From: Paracentrotus lividus
Lineage: Eukaryota > Echinodermata > Echinoidea > Camarodonta > Echinidae
Assembly (NCBI GenBank): GCA_940671915.1
Contig: CALNVZ010003426.1
Location: 12,585,951-12,649,950 of the forward strand
Length of the DNA stretch: 64,000 nt
Direction of reading: 5' to 3'
The notes beneath the pieces were generated by a model. That model made no database searches. It saw nothing but the letters and a program-made list of their open reading frames with translations, and was not told the origin of the DNA. Positions 22,851 through 35,600 of the stretch are shown in pieces. The position numbers and the translations under genes were made by a program. How positions within the stretch are numbered: the stretch's first letter is position 1; each line of letters begins with the position of its first letter.

Positions 22851-24684
22851 GGGGAGACCGGGTATGGAAGTTACACGGGTCATTTGTTACAGTTCTCAGT
22901 GTGCTAAGCTGGAACAAGAGAGGATGTGCTAACTGGCATCTATATACAGCCTACCCATAGCTGTGATGAACTGCCGGTCGTGAGGTTTCTCCGTTGTTTT
23001 ATTAAAAAGTAAATCAACAAAAACCATTTTTTACGTTCAAAGTAAATTTTTGACAAAAATTGAAATTTGTAATAGTTCTTACAACTGAAGGCACATGATG
23101 ATAGTCTGGTATTGTAAATATAGTACATGTATGTCACTAATATACCCCTAGCCATGCCTGTAATTCTGCCTAATGACTGTGCTACAGTTGATTTATGTGT
23201 GTAAAATCACCATGGGGTAGGCTGTTACAACAACCTACCCCATGTTGATGTAACAACTTACCCAATTACATTACATATGTAAAATTACATTTTGTCTCAA
23301 TTTTCAGGTGTTAATATTTTTATTTTCTATTATTACTTTTTGTCTATTCTCGAGCTCTACTTGATCTACTGTTAACGATGTCAAGAAACTGGAAAGTTGA
23401 AATTAAAAGTATGGTAGGGTACATGCAGGTAATATGGGCGAGCAGGTAATATGGGACACCTGAAGCAAATCATGTCGTGTCCGTCGACCGTGACCGGTGA
23501 CCGATGTGAGCACCATAATGTTGTTCATATGAACTGTATACGAAAATCTATCGTCGTGAGAGCATCTGATGCCGAAATTTCTCTGAGAAAATTGCTGAAA
23601 ACCAACGAGGTGGGTAAAACTTACGGCATTTTTTTACCCTGATGTAAAATTTGATATTTCACAGAATGGTGGTGAAAGAGTGATGGTGAAAGAGTGTTTG
23701 AGGGGGTAACCTCAATTGTTTTGTATATTTAGTAAGCTTATATTTCATTTTGATCATACTAGCGTGTACAGGTCAATTTGTTTTAGTGAAGGGTGCAATG
23801 TGGCATTGAATACATGCCTGACACAGCAACATTAGTGCAGGTAATATGGGACATCCAAAATGGCGGAAATGATTCTGGTACTTAGTATTGGGATGAGGCA
23901 TCAATCTTTTGCTACGATTTTTTGGGTATATTCACAGTATATAATTAATATAAATAACTTATTGTAGGCCTATATTGACTTGTATAATGAAAATAATATT
24001 TAAATAATATTAAAAAAGAAATAATATACAAATACATAACAATGAATATATAGTCAAAGGATTTACTGAGGGTCTTATAATTTCAAATTATATCTTAAAG
24101 TTAATGATTTCAACATTTTAAGCAAATTCCAGACATGGTAGAGTCATTGTAGTTTTTAAACATACATTAAATACATGTGCCCATATTACCTGCACATGCA
24201 GGTAATATGGGCACTTTGGTAATGACGTCAACATTTGAATATTGCAGACAGGGGATTGGTGATAATTGTTTTTCTTCACAATAAAAGTTAGAGCAGTAGT
24301 TATTGATTCATATAAACAAAGATTAGACTGTGTGTCATTTCGTAATTTTATGCAAATTAGGCAAATGTGCTTAGGGGGTCCATATTACCTGCATGTACCC
24401 TATAAGAGATTTACACATTGTCAACTTACCCCGTATGTTTACATATTGTAACAATTGACCCCGTATGGTGTAACAACTTACCCCGTATAGGTTGTTACAA
24501 AAAAAATGTCTTCACTAATTAAGCTGTAGTTAATTAGTGTTTACATGTTTTCAAGTTTTATATGCCTCAGGTTTTAGCCAACATAATAGGCTAACTACAG
24601 ACCCAATATGGAGTGCGTGAGTTCTTTCATTAGCATTATCTGGCCCAAAATGTGAATTTTGTAACGTCCATCCCCGGTCTCCCC
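22851..24684. mobile_element. 1.83-kb TA-flanked DNA element (outer)
   Basis: Ends GGGGAGACCGGGTATGGAAG and CGTCCATCCCCGGTCTCCCC are inverted repeats of each other (continuing into GTTAC/GTAAC) and lie between TA dinucleotides. The interior repeats CAACTTACCCCGT/GGGGTAGGTTGTTACA words. There is no transposase frame. A second element (23417-24400) lies inside it. TA target and ends fit the Tc1/mariner/pogo superfamily; that assignment is inference. Confidence 0.82.
23417..24400. mobile_element. 984-bp TA-flanked element nested in the 1.83-kb element
   Basis: Ends GGGTACATGCAGGTAATATG and CATATTACCTGCATGTACCC, flanked by TA. The terminal word GCAGGTAATATGGG(A/C)AC recurs inside at 23431, 23837 and, as an inverted pair, near 24184-24214. 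A 63-residue frame at 23451-23642 ends LRKLLKTNEVGKTYGIFLP, which loosely resembles the helix-turn-helix of pogo-type transposases but is too short and uncertain to call. Confidence 0.85.
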
Positions 24685-24806
24685 TACATACATGTACACG
24701 TGCATACTGAAATGAGAATCTTATCATAGTTTCATGTGTGTTTTATTTATGCATGTAGAAAGATTAATTTGAATTAGATTGAAAATGGAATCGTTTGCGT
24801 GAAGTA

Positions 24807-25250
24807 TAGTCTGTGTCAAATAAAATGGTACAAGTGGAAAACATTTTTTTAAAGTATGAAGATTAATCATAGCCTGCTATTGTTTGGTATTTTCATAAAG
24901 CAGGAAGATCAGAATTTCGCCTGCAACTTTTTTCATCACATTTGGAGTTGTAATTTTTGAAATATGACTAGTTTTCTACAATCAAGAAAAATCAATTTTT
25001 CGCACGCTGTCCCATGCCTTTGTGTATAGGTTTCGCATAATGGCCATGAAGTGCTCTATTTCGATTTGTTCCTCGTCGCACAAAATTTAGCATAACTTTT
25101 GTTTTACGAAAGCAAATTATACAGAACAAAGCGCATCAGCAAGGAAAATCTTTTGGCTTTATTTTTGTACCACATACACACATTATTTGAAATATTTCAC
25201 ACCTAAATAATTTTTTTTCCCGACTGTACCATTTTTTTGGACACAGACTG
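24807..25250. mobile_element. 444-bp TA-flanked element, copy 2
   Basis: TAGTCTGTGTC at the left and GACACAGACTG at the right, flanked by TA, in the same orientation as the copy at 13997. Shared interior words include TTTCATAAAGCAGGA, CAAAATTTAGCATAACTTTT and CATCAGCAAGGAAAATCTT. Confidence 0.9.
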
Positions 25251-25514
25251 TATATTAAATGAAGCAACATGAAGTTGAATAGCGTTATCTACATGACAAA
25301 GGGAATTTGAAACTTTGTGGAGGCTTGCAAAAATCTGAGCTGCAAGGCCTATATACATGTTTTCACTCATTGGCGGCGATCCGGGGGGGGGGGGGGCGTA
25401 TCTCCGCTCGATTTTCTGGGAGGGGGGGGGGGTGGTTGTCCCCCTCGATTTTTAAAGCTTAACATATTTTTAGGTAGTGATTAGCTTGTGAAGTTAATAA
25501 ATAGGTAAAATGTA

Positions 25515-26512
25515 CACTGTTGCTCATAAAGGTTGGATATTTTTTGTGTGAACCAGCCACATCTTTTTGCTCCGGCTTAGATTTCTTAAAATTGTTTGTC
25601 CCTTCTATCACTTTTATGGGCCCTGGCTATACCTTGGACGCTCTCCAGCCTATTCCTGGGGAATGAAAATAAAAAAGAGTTTGTCAACCCCCAGAACGCC
25701 CATTTTTGCCATTTTTGTTTCATTTTGGGGCCACTTTTTGTTTACCGGCTGACCAAGGCCCCCTCCGTTACACCCCCTCGAAAAGCGTCTAAAATATAGA
25801 GTTGTTATTGTTCTTTATGATAAATCAAGGTTTAAGATCACAGGCGTTAGTCTCTTGTCTAGGGGAGGGGTTGAAGGAAAAAGTGAAATCGGTAAAAAAC
25901 GGAAATATTCTATCCAACCTTTATGGACAAAACAAAGGAAATGAAAAACAACTATGAACCCTTAATTATTGTCATTTTCCCCAAAATCTTGTTTCAGCCT
26001 TAATGGCAAGGTTGTAAACGGTAACCATTGTCTATTCTTCATTATGATTTATGTTTGTCTGAGATTCTACAATACTTTTTTGAGAAGGTAGAAATTTCTA
26101 TGTTGTAAAAATGAATGAATTCAATTTTCAACCCGAATCGAAGTAAACTTTGACCCTTCCCCTAGACAATAAATCTAAGTCTGTGATCATAAACTTAGAT
26201 TTAACTCAAAGAACAATAACCACCCAATACATCAGACGCGTTTGGTGAGGGTGGGATCATGGGGGCCTTGGTTAGCCGGGTAAACAAAAAAGGGGCCCCT
26301 AAATGAGAAAAAATGACAAAAATGGGCGTTCTGGGGTTGCCAAACTTTTGTTTTATTTTCATTCCCCGGGGAATAGTTTGGGGGTGTCCAAGGTATAGCC
26401 AGGGTCTAGAAAAGGTGAAAGTAGGGACAAACAATTTCAAGAAATCTAAGCCGGAGCAAATAGATGTCGCTGGATCACACAAAACAATATCCAACCTTTA
26501 TGAGCAACAGTG
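25515..26512. mobile_element. 1-kb foldback element, CACTGTTGCTCATAAAGG
   Basis: Arms of roughly 260-280 bp (25515-25775 and 26245-26512) pair along their length: CACTGTTGCTCATAAAGGTT/AACCTTTATGAGCAACAGTG at the tips, GAACGCCCATTTTTG/CAAAAATGGGCGTTC inside. TA flanks both tips. The apparent frames in each arm are not genes. Confidence 0.9.
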
Positions 26513-26882
26513 TATGTTAAATGCAATACGAAATGTTATTATAAGGCAAAATATTCGGCTCGCGCTTCGCGCTAGCAAACATTTTCATTAGTTTCTGAAT
26601 AATGTGTGAAGTATGCGAATTTTGAGTGTATTATTTTTCATTCTCGGGTGTTTCCACCCCCCCCCCCCAGTCGTGACATGAAATCGCCGCGCTTGCTTTC
26701 ACTGCATGTGATATTGTGCACAAACCCTGAATAATTAATTTCATTCTATATACTGCATGGTTAACTTTGTGTACACAGAAACGGATAGGCCTATTCCTTT
26801 CTAAACGTTTCATCTGTTCATGATAACATCAACTTTGGGAAAACTATTAGAATCTAGAATGTTTATTCATCCTTCTGAGCTA

Positions 26883-29800
26883 CCGAGTGAGTCAGAAAAA
26901 AAAAACAACAACTAAACACCTAGGAAAATGTCAATAAAAATAAAACCACATAATGAACCCCAATCATTATGCATATTCTAAAAGAGTAACATCTCCTGCA
27001 TCTTCCGATGCCGTTTTTGTGTGGAATGCCTTTACGATTTTATGAACACAACGCATTGTTTGCGAAATGTAAATTTCGAATTGTGCAAGAGTACGGTTTC
27101 AATTGAAACAACATAAGCTGACAAAAGCAACTCTATCCTGAATAAAATAGCATAACTTTTTAACGGAAACGTGTTGAGCCAAATAACTTGGAAAGGGTGT
27201 TGTGACAGTCATCGATTATGGTGGTGTCACATACACCGGGTAAAAAGAACGGGTCTTCGCCGTTCACCGAAAAACCAAAATTTGCAACACGGCAATAGAA
27301 CGGCACCCGCCACATAACATTTTTCATCATTTTCACCGGGTCTGTATCGTTCTTTACCGGGTCTATACCAGGTCCTAACCAGTCTGGTACCGGGCTGACC
27401 GTCCTCATATGTAGTCCATGCTTTCTTCTTGTCCGTGCGATTACCGCTTGGCCACCGACCTTACCACTCTCTGACAGGAAAAAGAACATTGTTTTCTTCG
27501 CCGGGTGACTCACCGTTTTCCACCGTTCGCGACCGTGCAAAACAGGTTGATGCGAACGGCGGGACACGGAGGATGGGTCGGTGATGACCCGTCAAAAACG
27601 CTCACGTGATTTTTTCTTCGGTTCATGCCCGGCGAATGTTTTGGGCATGCCCGGGCATGCTCAAAATTTTCGCCGGGCATGAACCGCAGGCACCGGCCGA
27701 TGGAGACCCGGTGTAAGGGCGGTATAATGGCGTTGTGATGACGGTATGCGGATGGTGTGAGGACGGAACAAACGCTCCACACCCGTCCACAAGAGCGGTC
27801 GTGCACGGTGTTGGACTGGACTGGTGGATCTACCCTTATGGTGTCTTCAAATCACGTACATGGAGTCTTCAATCCGCCCTTTGTTTTCGAAGCACTCGAT
27901 CTCATCGCTCTCGTCACAAGCTCAGAGATGAATGATATTGCAGCGTTCAACAGATACGTTATAATCTGAAATACTTTTATTGTTATTGCCGGGGAGAAGA
28001 ACTTAAGATTTGGTCCTTTTATGGACATTTAAAAAAAAATATTTGTTTCTTTTTTTTTTACATTAGTTTCTAAAGTTTCATTTTAACAGCTTTGCAAATA
28101 AATATTAGACTATACTTTCATAATAAACTCCAATATAGTTTGGTCTAAATTGTTTGCCCAAATTACATGTATACTTTATACCCGCCTTTCATTAAAAAAA
28201 ATTGTATTAGTTTTATCGAATATTGTTTTAATTTCTCCGCGAAAATTTCCCCATGCTTTTGAAATATTTAAATCTTGTTATATCAAATGAAATATTGTTA
28301 TCATAATAGAAGTACTTTTTTTAATATTATTTCTAATCATTATATTATGAATTGTCTAATATTTTGTCATAATAATTCATTGCAATATTCTTTTAGCCAA
28401 ATTATAACCCTCTATAGAATCGCATCAACAAAAATGTCTACATCATTCATAATTCTGCTTTTTCGATATTTTTGTATGATCCATGGATTAGTTTTTTGTT
28501 TATTTTTATTTTCATTGTTTTACACACGACCCCTTTAAGTGATTTTATTGTGATTCAATTTATTAATCAGAACTATACAAGACAATACCTTAATATAATA
28601 TTTGTATTAATAAAAATACATGCAAATGACATTGTATTTTATATCTGACAAACAGCTTTTTAAGATTGCCAAAAGATACGAATTTTGTTTGCCGTAGATT
28701 GTCTATAATTCATGCAATTAATTTAATTTCAGTGGGGTATTTAGTTATGGTAATGACATACCAAAATTGAACCACTTTTTAAGGAAATCTAAAAAAAAAG
28801 AATCGGAAATACAAAAAGAGACTTACCCTGGCATTTCCCGACCGAAAATTTAGGTAAAAATAGTGCCTAAAATTGAGAATTAGGGGCCTTTGCCCCCCAC
28901 CCCTTTTATCGCCTGCCCCTTCCCCAGAATAAATAAATAATAATATACATAATTATGAATGGATGGAGTGACCCATGTGGAACGATTCCTACTCCATGGT
29001 TGTTGATTGAATAATGATGGGATATTGGACTCCCAAAGACCAAAACGCAGACCCCCTATCAATAATTATAATCAAGACATAAAAAAATAATATTATTTCA
29101 AAATGAAGAAACTTTGTGGGGAAAAAAAAACCTTTGAGGTTGTTCCACCTGTTCAGAACTCTAAGTTAGAACAATTTAATAAGTACGACCAATTCGATAT
29201 TGTATAAAATCTATTATAAGGTGTAAATTATTAAACCAGAAATGAATTGATGTGAAAACAGAAACAGGGGCTTAAAGTAAATGAAACAAATGCGACAAAA
29301 TATGGGCCCCCTATGAAATTATAATTTCCGAGTAAACCAGCCCCCAAATAAAGTTGATAAACCTGTTTATGTCATGTGATTTATTCTTCATGGTATATAA
29401 TACTTTTTTTTTTGTAAAATATTACTCTGGGTATTAGTTTTTAACTCAAATTCTTTCATTTATTGATTGGTAAACAAGCAAGGGGACAACATTTAAAAGC
29501 GTAGTTTTCACGTATAGCTTTCATGTACTAGGAGTTGGCAAGTTTAGGCACAAGAGGGCGTACTTGATGCGGAAAAGGAAAGGGGTGATCGATTCATGTT
29601 GCCCGACTACATCACGGTCCATCTCCGTCCTGCAAACGGGCATTAAACGGTTACGGCGTCCTCATTCAGTCCTTTTACCGCCCTTTTAACGACTGGTCCG
29701 GTTTAAGACCGTTCTGAAATACCCGGTCATCACCCGGAAATAACCCGGCAAGAGTTCGGCTGTTCTTGAAAAATCCTCTCGGGAACAGGTGCCCAGCGAA

Positions 29801-30410
29801 CTCCTGTGAATGTGTTGGACGGGCTTCAACCGCTTCACCGTGTGCCTCACCGTTTGCCGCCGTGTGCACAAATTTGGCCAGAACGGTGGCGAACGGTGGG
29901 CCAACACGGCGTATGTGACACCTGCATTAGATTCTGTGTAAAAATTAGATTGATCCATCAAGTAACCCATGAATGAGTACACATCAAAGACTAAATTGTC
30001 ACTGACAGACCTAATAAGGCCTTTTAATAATTTTGAAAAGTTATTATTTTGTTTTAACATGTGCTCACTCATGCTTGACTCTACAGATCTATCTTATTTT
30101 CACACAAAATGTAGTCGATATGTGTAACAATACCCCTGCCAAGTTATTTAGCGCAAGACATTTTCTGTAACAAGTTATGCTATTTTAATTAGGATGGAGT
30201 TGCTTTTTTGATAGCTTTTGTTGTTTTGATTTTACTCCCTCTTTTGCACAATTTGAAATTTATATGTTCGCAAACAATACGCCGTGTTCATCCAAGCGTA
30301 AAGATATAACACACAAAATTGGTACCAAAAGATGCAGAAAGAGTGATTCTTTCAGAATATGTATAATAACTTGGGGTTTATAAAATTGCTTTCTTTTTAA
30401 TGACACTCGG
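26883..30410. mobile_element. CCGAGTGAGTCA foldback, copy 1, split by a 2.7-kb element
   Basis: CCGAGTGAGTCAGAAAAAA and CACCTAGGAAAATGTCAATA open the left arm (26883-27218). The right arm (29927-30410) ends at ACACTCGG followed by TATA, with about 40 bp of the terminal repeat deleted. The two parts together align to the intact copy at 31821. The intervening 27219-29926 is a separate insertion. Confidence 0.85.
27219..29926. mobile_element. 2.7-kb non-autonomous DNA element with ACCGGGT-rich subterminal regions
   Basis: Inverted ends TGGTGGTGTCACATACACCG and CGGCGTATGTGACACCTGCA lie between TTA (or ATTA) duplications at 27216-27218 and 29927-29929. The left 600 bp and right 280 bp are GC-rich with many ACCGGGT/ACCGTTC/CACGGTG words; the 1.6-kb middle is AT-rich. 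A perfect-type hairpin (GTTCATGCCCGGCGAA/TTCGCCGGGCATGAAC) sits at 27620-27685. No transposase frame is visible. A TTA target would fit PIF/Harbinger, but the family is not established. Confidence 0.8.
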
Positions 30411-31204
30411 TATACCACACAAATAAGATAAATCAACAATAATCAATAATCCCTTAACAGGGTGTTCAATCCTTTAGATTACACACAAGCTCATACAAAT
30501 CCACCTTTTTACAGTGTCATAAAGGTTTAAAGCTAATCTAGTTTTATAGTCATGAGGTTGAATAATGTACAAGAGACTGTCTCAAAGTGATGGGAAATGA
30601 TGATAATGAGTGCACCTAGGAATCATTTATTGATGTGAGGTTTTGGAATCAAGAAAATGTTAAGAAATTTACCAAATTCTTCTTAGAGTAACATACACTG
30701 CACACAAAATGCATGTATGGGACTGCATGTACATGTGCTTACATGTTCGGGACCCGAACATATAAGCTTTTTATGTCATATTATCACTATGAGGGCATTT
30801 GAAGAGCAATCCTTTCAGAGGTACTTTCTACTATAAAATCTTTCCTAAATAGCTTGAAAATAATTTGAAAGCTCACAATTATTTTTTTTGACCCATGGTT
30901 CACCTTTCCCACTACACTAGATTCTCTTTAAAGATCTGCGGCCCCAATCATCTTCGTAATTACCTATCGCAGAATACAGCATTTACGAAGCGTTGGTATT
31001 AATCCATTCCCAGCAAGAACAATCTAAAATAGATTAAACATACTTGCAGTATAGAACTTTAGATATTTTTTCCTACTTTTACTTTCAAGTGTATTTTCAT
31101 TTGTCGTTATGCCAATCAATTACATGGTTCTAGATTGCACCTGTAATTTATAAATGCATGCAAGTTGATTGCATTACCTAAGATATGGGTCGTATTCAGA
31201 TCTC

Positions 31205-31281
31205 ATTCGGTGGTCACAACACAATATCTGGCGTATAGATACATGTAGTTGCACGTTACGAAGGGTTGTGACCGCATAAGC
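31205..31281. mobile_element. Short relic of the GCGGCGGTCACAAC MITE
   Basis: GGTGGTCACAAC at the left and AGTTGCACGTTACGAAGGGTTGTGACC at the right resemble the ends and subterminal word (AGTTGCACGTCGAAGG) of the larger copies, with most of the interior gone. Confidence 0.5.
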
Positions 31282-31820
31282 CTCAACACTGAATTTAAAG
31301 CATGCTCAACGAGGGATTGAAATATATACCAGTATTGTAATATCGTTATGATGTTATGATCGCAAGATAAGACTAAGCGGTTGTATGCTGCATTCAGTTT
31401 TGGCTGTATTCAACATTTTTGTTCACAGTCCGATCTTTCAAAAACTGCTACAAAAATAATAATCATTCCATTTATCTACAATATAGTCGCTGAATTTATA
31501 TATAGGTCCGATCTCCATGCATGTCTTCGCTTGATAACACACATTTAGGTATAGTTCAGAGTGCAGGAAGCCGATAACGCTTTACCAGGACCCACCTACT
31601 GACTTTCATGTAAGTAAAGAAAGTGCACTGCAAGTGGGTTTTCATCGCTCACAAGGACTAAAGTACAGATAGTAATCTACGTTGTAAAGTGGCTCGCATT
31701 TGCGTTAGTGGCGGTATATTACAGCCTTGTTGAAAAAAACAAAACAATTCTTTGATAGTGTCACTAGCTGGCAAAAATACATATTGTTCAATGAACTGTG
31801 AGCACCGTGGAGAACCTATA

Positions 31821-32662
31821 CCGAGTGAGTCAAAAAAAACTTTACACCTGGAAAAATGTCAATAAAAAGAAAACCAATGTATAAATCCCAAATTATTTTA
31901 AATATTCTGAAAGAGTAACTCCTCCTGCATCTTCTGGTACAATTTTTGTGTGGCATGTCTTTACGCTTGGATGAACACGATGCATTGTTTGCGAATATGT
32001 CAATTTCGAATTGTGCCAGAATGGGAGTAAAATCAAAACAACAAAAAGCTAGAAAAAAGCAACTTTATCCTGATTAAAATAGCATAACTTTTTAACGAAA
32101 GTGTCTTCCGCTTAATAACTTGGCAGGGTTGTTGTTACACATATTGACTACATTTTGTATGAAAATTAGATAGATCTGTAGAGTCAGGCATGAGTGAGCA
32201 CACGTCAAAGACAAAATAATCACTTTTCGAAAGTATAAGGAGGCCTTTTTTGGTCTGTCAGTGGCAATTTAGTCTTTAATGTGTACTCATTCGTGCATTA
32301 CTTCACGAGTCAATGTAATTTTTATACAAAATGTAGTCAATATGTGTAACAACACCCCTGCCAAGTTATTAAGCGGAAGACATTTTCGTTAAAAAGTTAT
32401 GCTATTTTAACCAGGATGAAGTTGCTTTTTACTAGCTTTTTGTTGTTTTGATTTTACTCCCATTCTGGCACAATTCAAAATTGACATGTTCGCAAACAAT
32501 GCGTCATGTTCATCCAAGCGGAAAGACATACCACACAAAAATGGTACCATAAGATGCGGGAGGAGTTACTCTTTCAGAATATGTAAAATAATTTGGGGTT
32601 TATAAATTTGTATTCTTTAATTGACATTTTTCTAGGTGTAAAGTTTTTTTTGACTCACTCGG
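31821..32662. mobile_element. CCGAGTGAGTCA foldback, intact copy
   Basis: An 842-bp near-perfect palindrome: CCGAGTGAGTCAAAAAAAAC/TTTTTTTTGACTCACTCGG at the tips, GCATAACTTTTTAACGAAAG/CGTTAAAAAGTTATGC and TTGGCAGGG/CCTGCCAA inside. TATA flanks both ends (31817-31820, 32663-32666). Confidence 0.92.
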
Positions 32663-32666
32663 TATA

Positions 32667-35600
32667 GTTGCTATGGAAGATAGCGTCATTATCACATGGG
32701 TTTAAGGATTTATAGATATGGTGGTGGTGGGGGGGGGGGTGTTTGGAAGGTCCTTGGGTGACATTTCTACCTTCCGCTATCAATACGTCTTGGCAATGTT
32801 GCATTACACAAACATTCTTTAAGCTTTGACAAGAATTCACAAGAGATTACCCTGATTAATTAAATATACAAAAATAAAAATGGATAAACCACTGTCATTA
32901 ACATGACACAAATGGACTCAAATTGTCCAGTTTTCTTATTTTCATCCTTTTGGGGTCCATAATTTGAGAATATAATTTTTTTCCCTTCTCTTGAAATAAA
33001 ATGATTCATTATGCCTAATCTAAACAAAACTGATAAAAAAATAAAAAAAATAAAATAATAATAATAATAAAAGGAAGGTTTTTAATTTCTTATCCTTTGG
33101 CGGCTCATTGTTTTAGAATATAAATTTCTCCGCCCTCCCCCCCCAAAAAAGAAACAATCATTATGCCCTATCTAAACTTAACAAACGGACGTGTGAACAA
33201 GCAACACGTACCACGCACTTCGCTAAATGTGCCTGAAGACACATTAGTTTACTCATTTCTGATTGATTAACATAGTAATCATCCAATTATCTGGTTTAGA
33301 TTGAGGTGTAGTATTGTTTGTGATTGGGATTTTGACCTCGGAAAGCATTAATTCCTAAATAATCATTTTTAAAGCTATTCTTATCACGATGAAATTATAT
33401 CTATATCAACACGCCTTCTCCTCTTCTAATAAAAAAAAATAATAGCTTGTTTCATAAGTGTCCACAAATAAGACAATGCAATCATTCTTACTCATTCAGG
33501 ACAGAGATTAGTTGAGGGCTAAATTGATAACATTTTATTCCTCAAATTGGCAACAGCAATATTTTAATTTTAATGCTAGATGCTTCTAATTGAATGTGAT
33601 GTCTTTCAAACCAACACACACGGTTAGGAACTAAAAAAATAAAAAAAAAATAAAAATAAAATAAAAATAATAATTGCCAATTTTGATGAAAAACGGTGAT
33701 CTTCAACTTCCCAATGTGTTGCCAATTAAGGGATTTTAAAGATTATTTTATTAATTAAATTCCTGACATTAAATGCAGTATGGTCATGCACCAACAATGG
33801 GCACAATGTATGCAGAAATTTTTTCTCTTTCTACTGATATACCTGGTGTATTTTTTAGAGCTCTAAAGCAAAAGTTATTTACCCAAACCACAAAATGTGG
33901 GACAATGGCGCGAATGGGTTAAAGCCTTTCGTGGGTATTCTTTTATTGTCAAGAACATGCAATCATCCTAATTGTTCATGTTTCTCCTCTCCTAATAGAA
34001 AATAACATCTTGTTTTCTTTTTGTCACAAATAAGACAATGCAAACATTCCTTAAAACATTATAGCCGTTCGTGGTTATACTTTTATTGTCAAGAACATGC
34101 AATCATCGTAATTGTTCCTGTTTCTATATAATCTCCCGATAATGTACTGGGTTTTGGTTTTGTTCTCCAGTTTTTATTACAGACAACGCCCGACAATAAA
34201 ATTTGATGTGTTCGGTATATCCATGCAAGTTGTTTTGAAGCCGTTATGAAAGTACGACTTTGTTTTAGAACTACTTAAAAAATACGACGGTCTATTCTTT
34301 AAAAAAAAAGAAAAAAAAAAGAAAAAAAAGAAGAAGAACAAAAATGGTAGACTCATAATTCTAACCACTTTTTCTTTTTGATCAGACGTATAATCAACAT
34401 CCTCAAAATGCAGATTGCACTGACTTTTATTTATGGCATTGAGCCTACCAGAAAGGCAAAAAATCTGCTCCATATAATATATTTTAAGTGGGTTTTGTAA
34501 ATAATTTCTTTAATATTGCACTGTAAAGTCTAACAATGTGAAATGGGATATTGGAATAATTTCTCACTGGCGTTCATATAACATTGGTTTTTATACAGCC
34601 ATGATAACACAATCAGATTCCAAATCTTTCCAATGCCTGACATAAAGTACCTAAGGTCGGCGTACATTGGCAGCTAAACAGACCACAGATGCAACATGAA
34701 GGGAAATATATGGGAGGAGAAATCAGATCTGACAGGGGATATTAATTCAATCTATTACTACTGAATTGTTCCCTAGGGGTCGCTTGATTCTTGTATACTG
34801 TTGTCTACATGGGCAAAGTTCAATGTCATACAAGTGGGCGGGTTTGGCGATCAACATTGTTAAATACCTCATGTTCAGGATCATAATGTTCAATCTACCG
34901 AAGGTCTTTCCCATTGACATCATAATAGTCATTAAAGCACATATTACATATTTCACTGCGCATGCACGAGGTTTGTATTTTTCTTTATGCATCAGTGGAA
35001 GGGGGGGGGGGTTATAATCAGCAGTATATTCGTTGAACCATGCTTAAAATGTTGACCATTATATAGATTACTAGTTTAGTGTAAAAATATATAATTTCAA
35101 ATTTGTTTACATAAAATGAAGCAAATTCAATATCATAAAGTTTAAACACAAGTTTGACACATAGGAGACCTAAAACAGAAAACTAACGCGTATCATTTTG
35201 TACTGACAGCACTTGAATAAATATGATTTAAACCTTGGTCACATAATTATGCAATAATTGAGAACGCTTACGGACGCCGTGCGAACGATATCCAGACAAT
35301 TTCGTAAGAACTTCTTTAGAACTTTTTAAGAATGCCATATACTTCTATAGGAGACCGTACGAAACCACCGTTCGAACACCATTCGTAAATTCAAAGATTA
35401 TTTTATGACCTTGTCCAAGATTGTGTTCAAATTCGTACGAACCCCCCTTTCATTAGGCGATCGTACAAACATCGCAAGAACGTCATAAGAAAGTAACCTC
35501 CATAATTATGGCTCCTTATATTGTGTAGTTTTAATTTGTTATCAAGGGCATTTAGTGTAAATTCCAATTTATTCCCGAAAGATTTTATTTACCAAGCACA

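Noticed and set aside
25567-25799. Two frames mirrored by others at 26201-26591
   Set aside because: They are the two arms of the foldback element, read in opposite directions.
27160-27806. Minus-strand frames of 135 and 98 residues
   Set aside because: They fall in the ACCGGGT-rich subterminal region of the 2.7-kb element and do not resemble a transposase.
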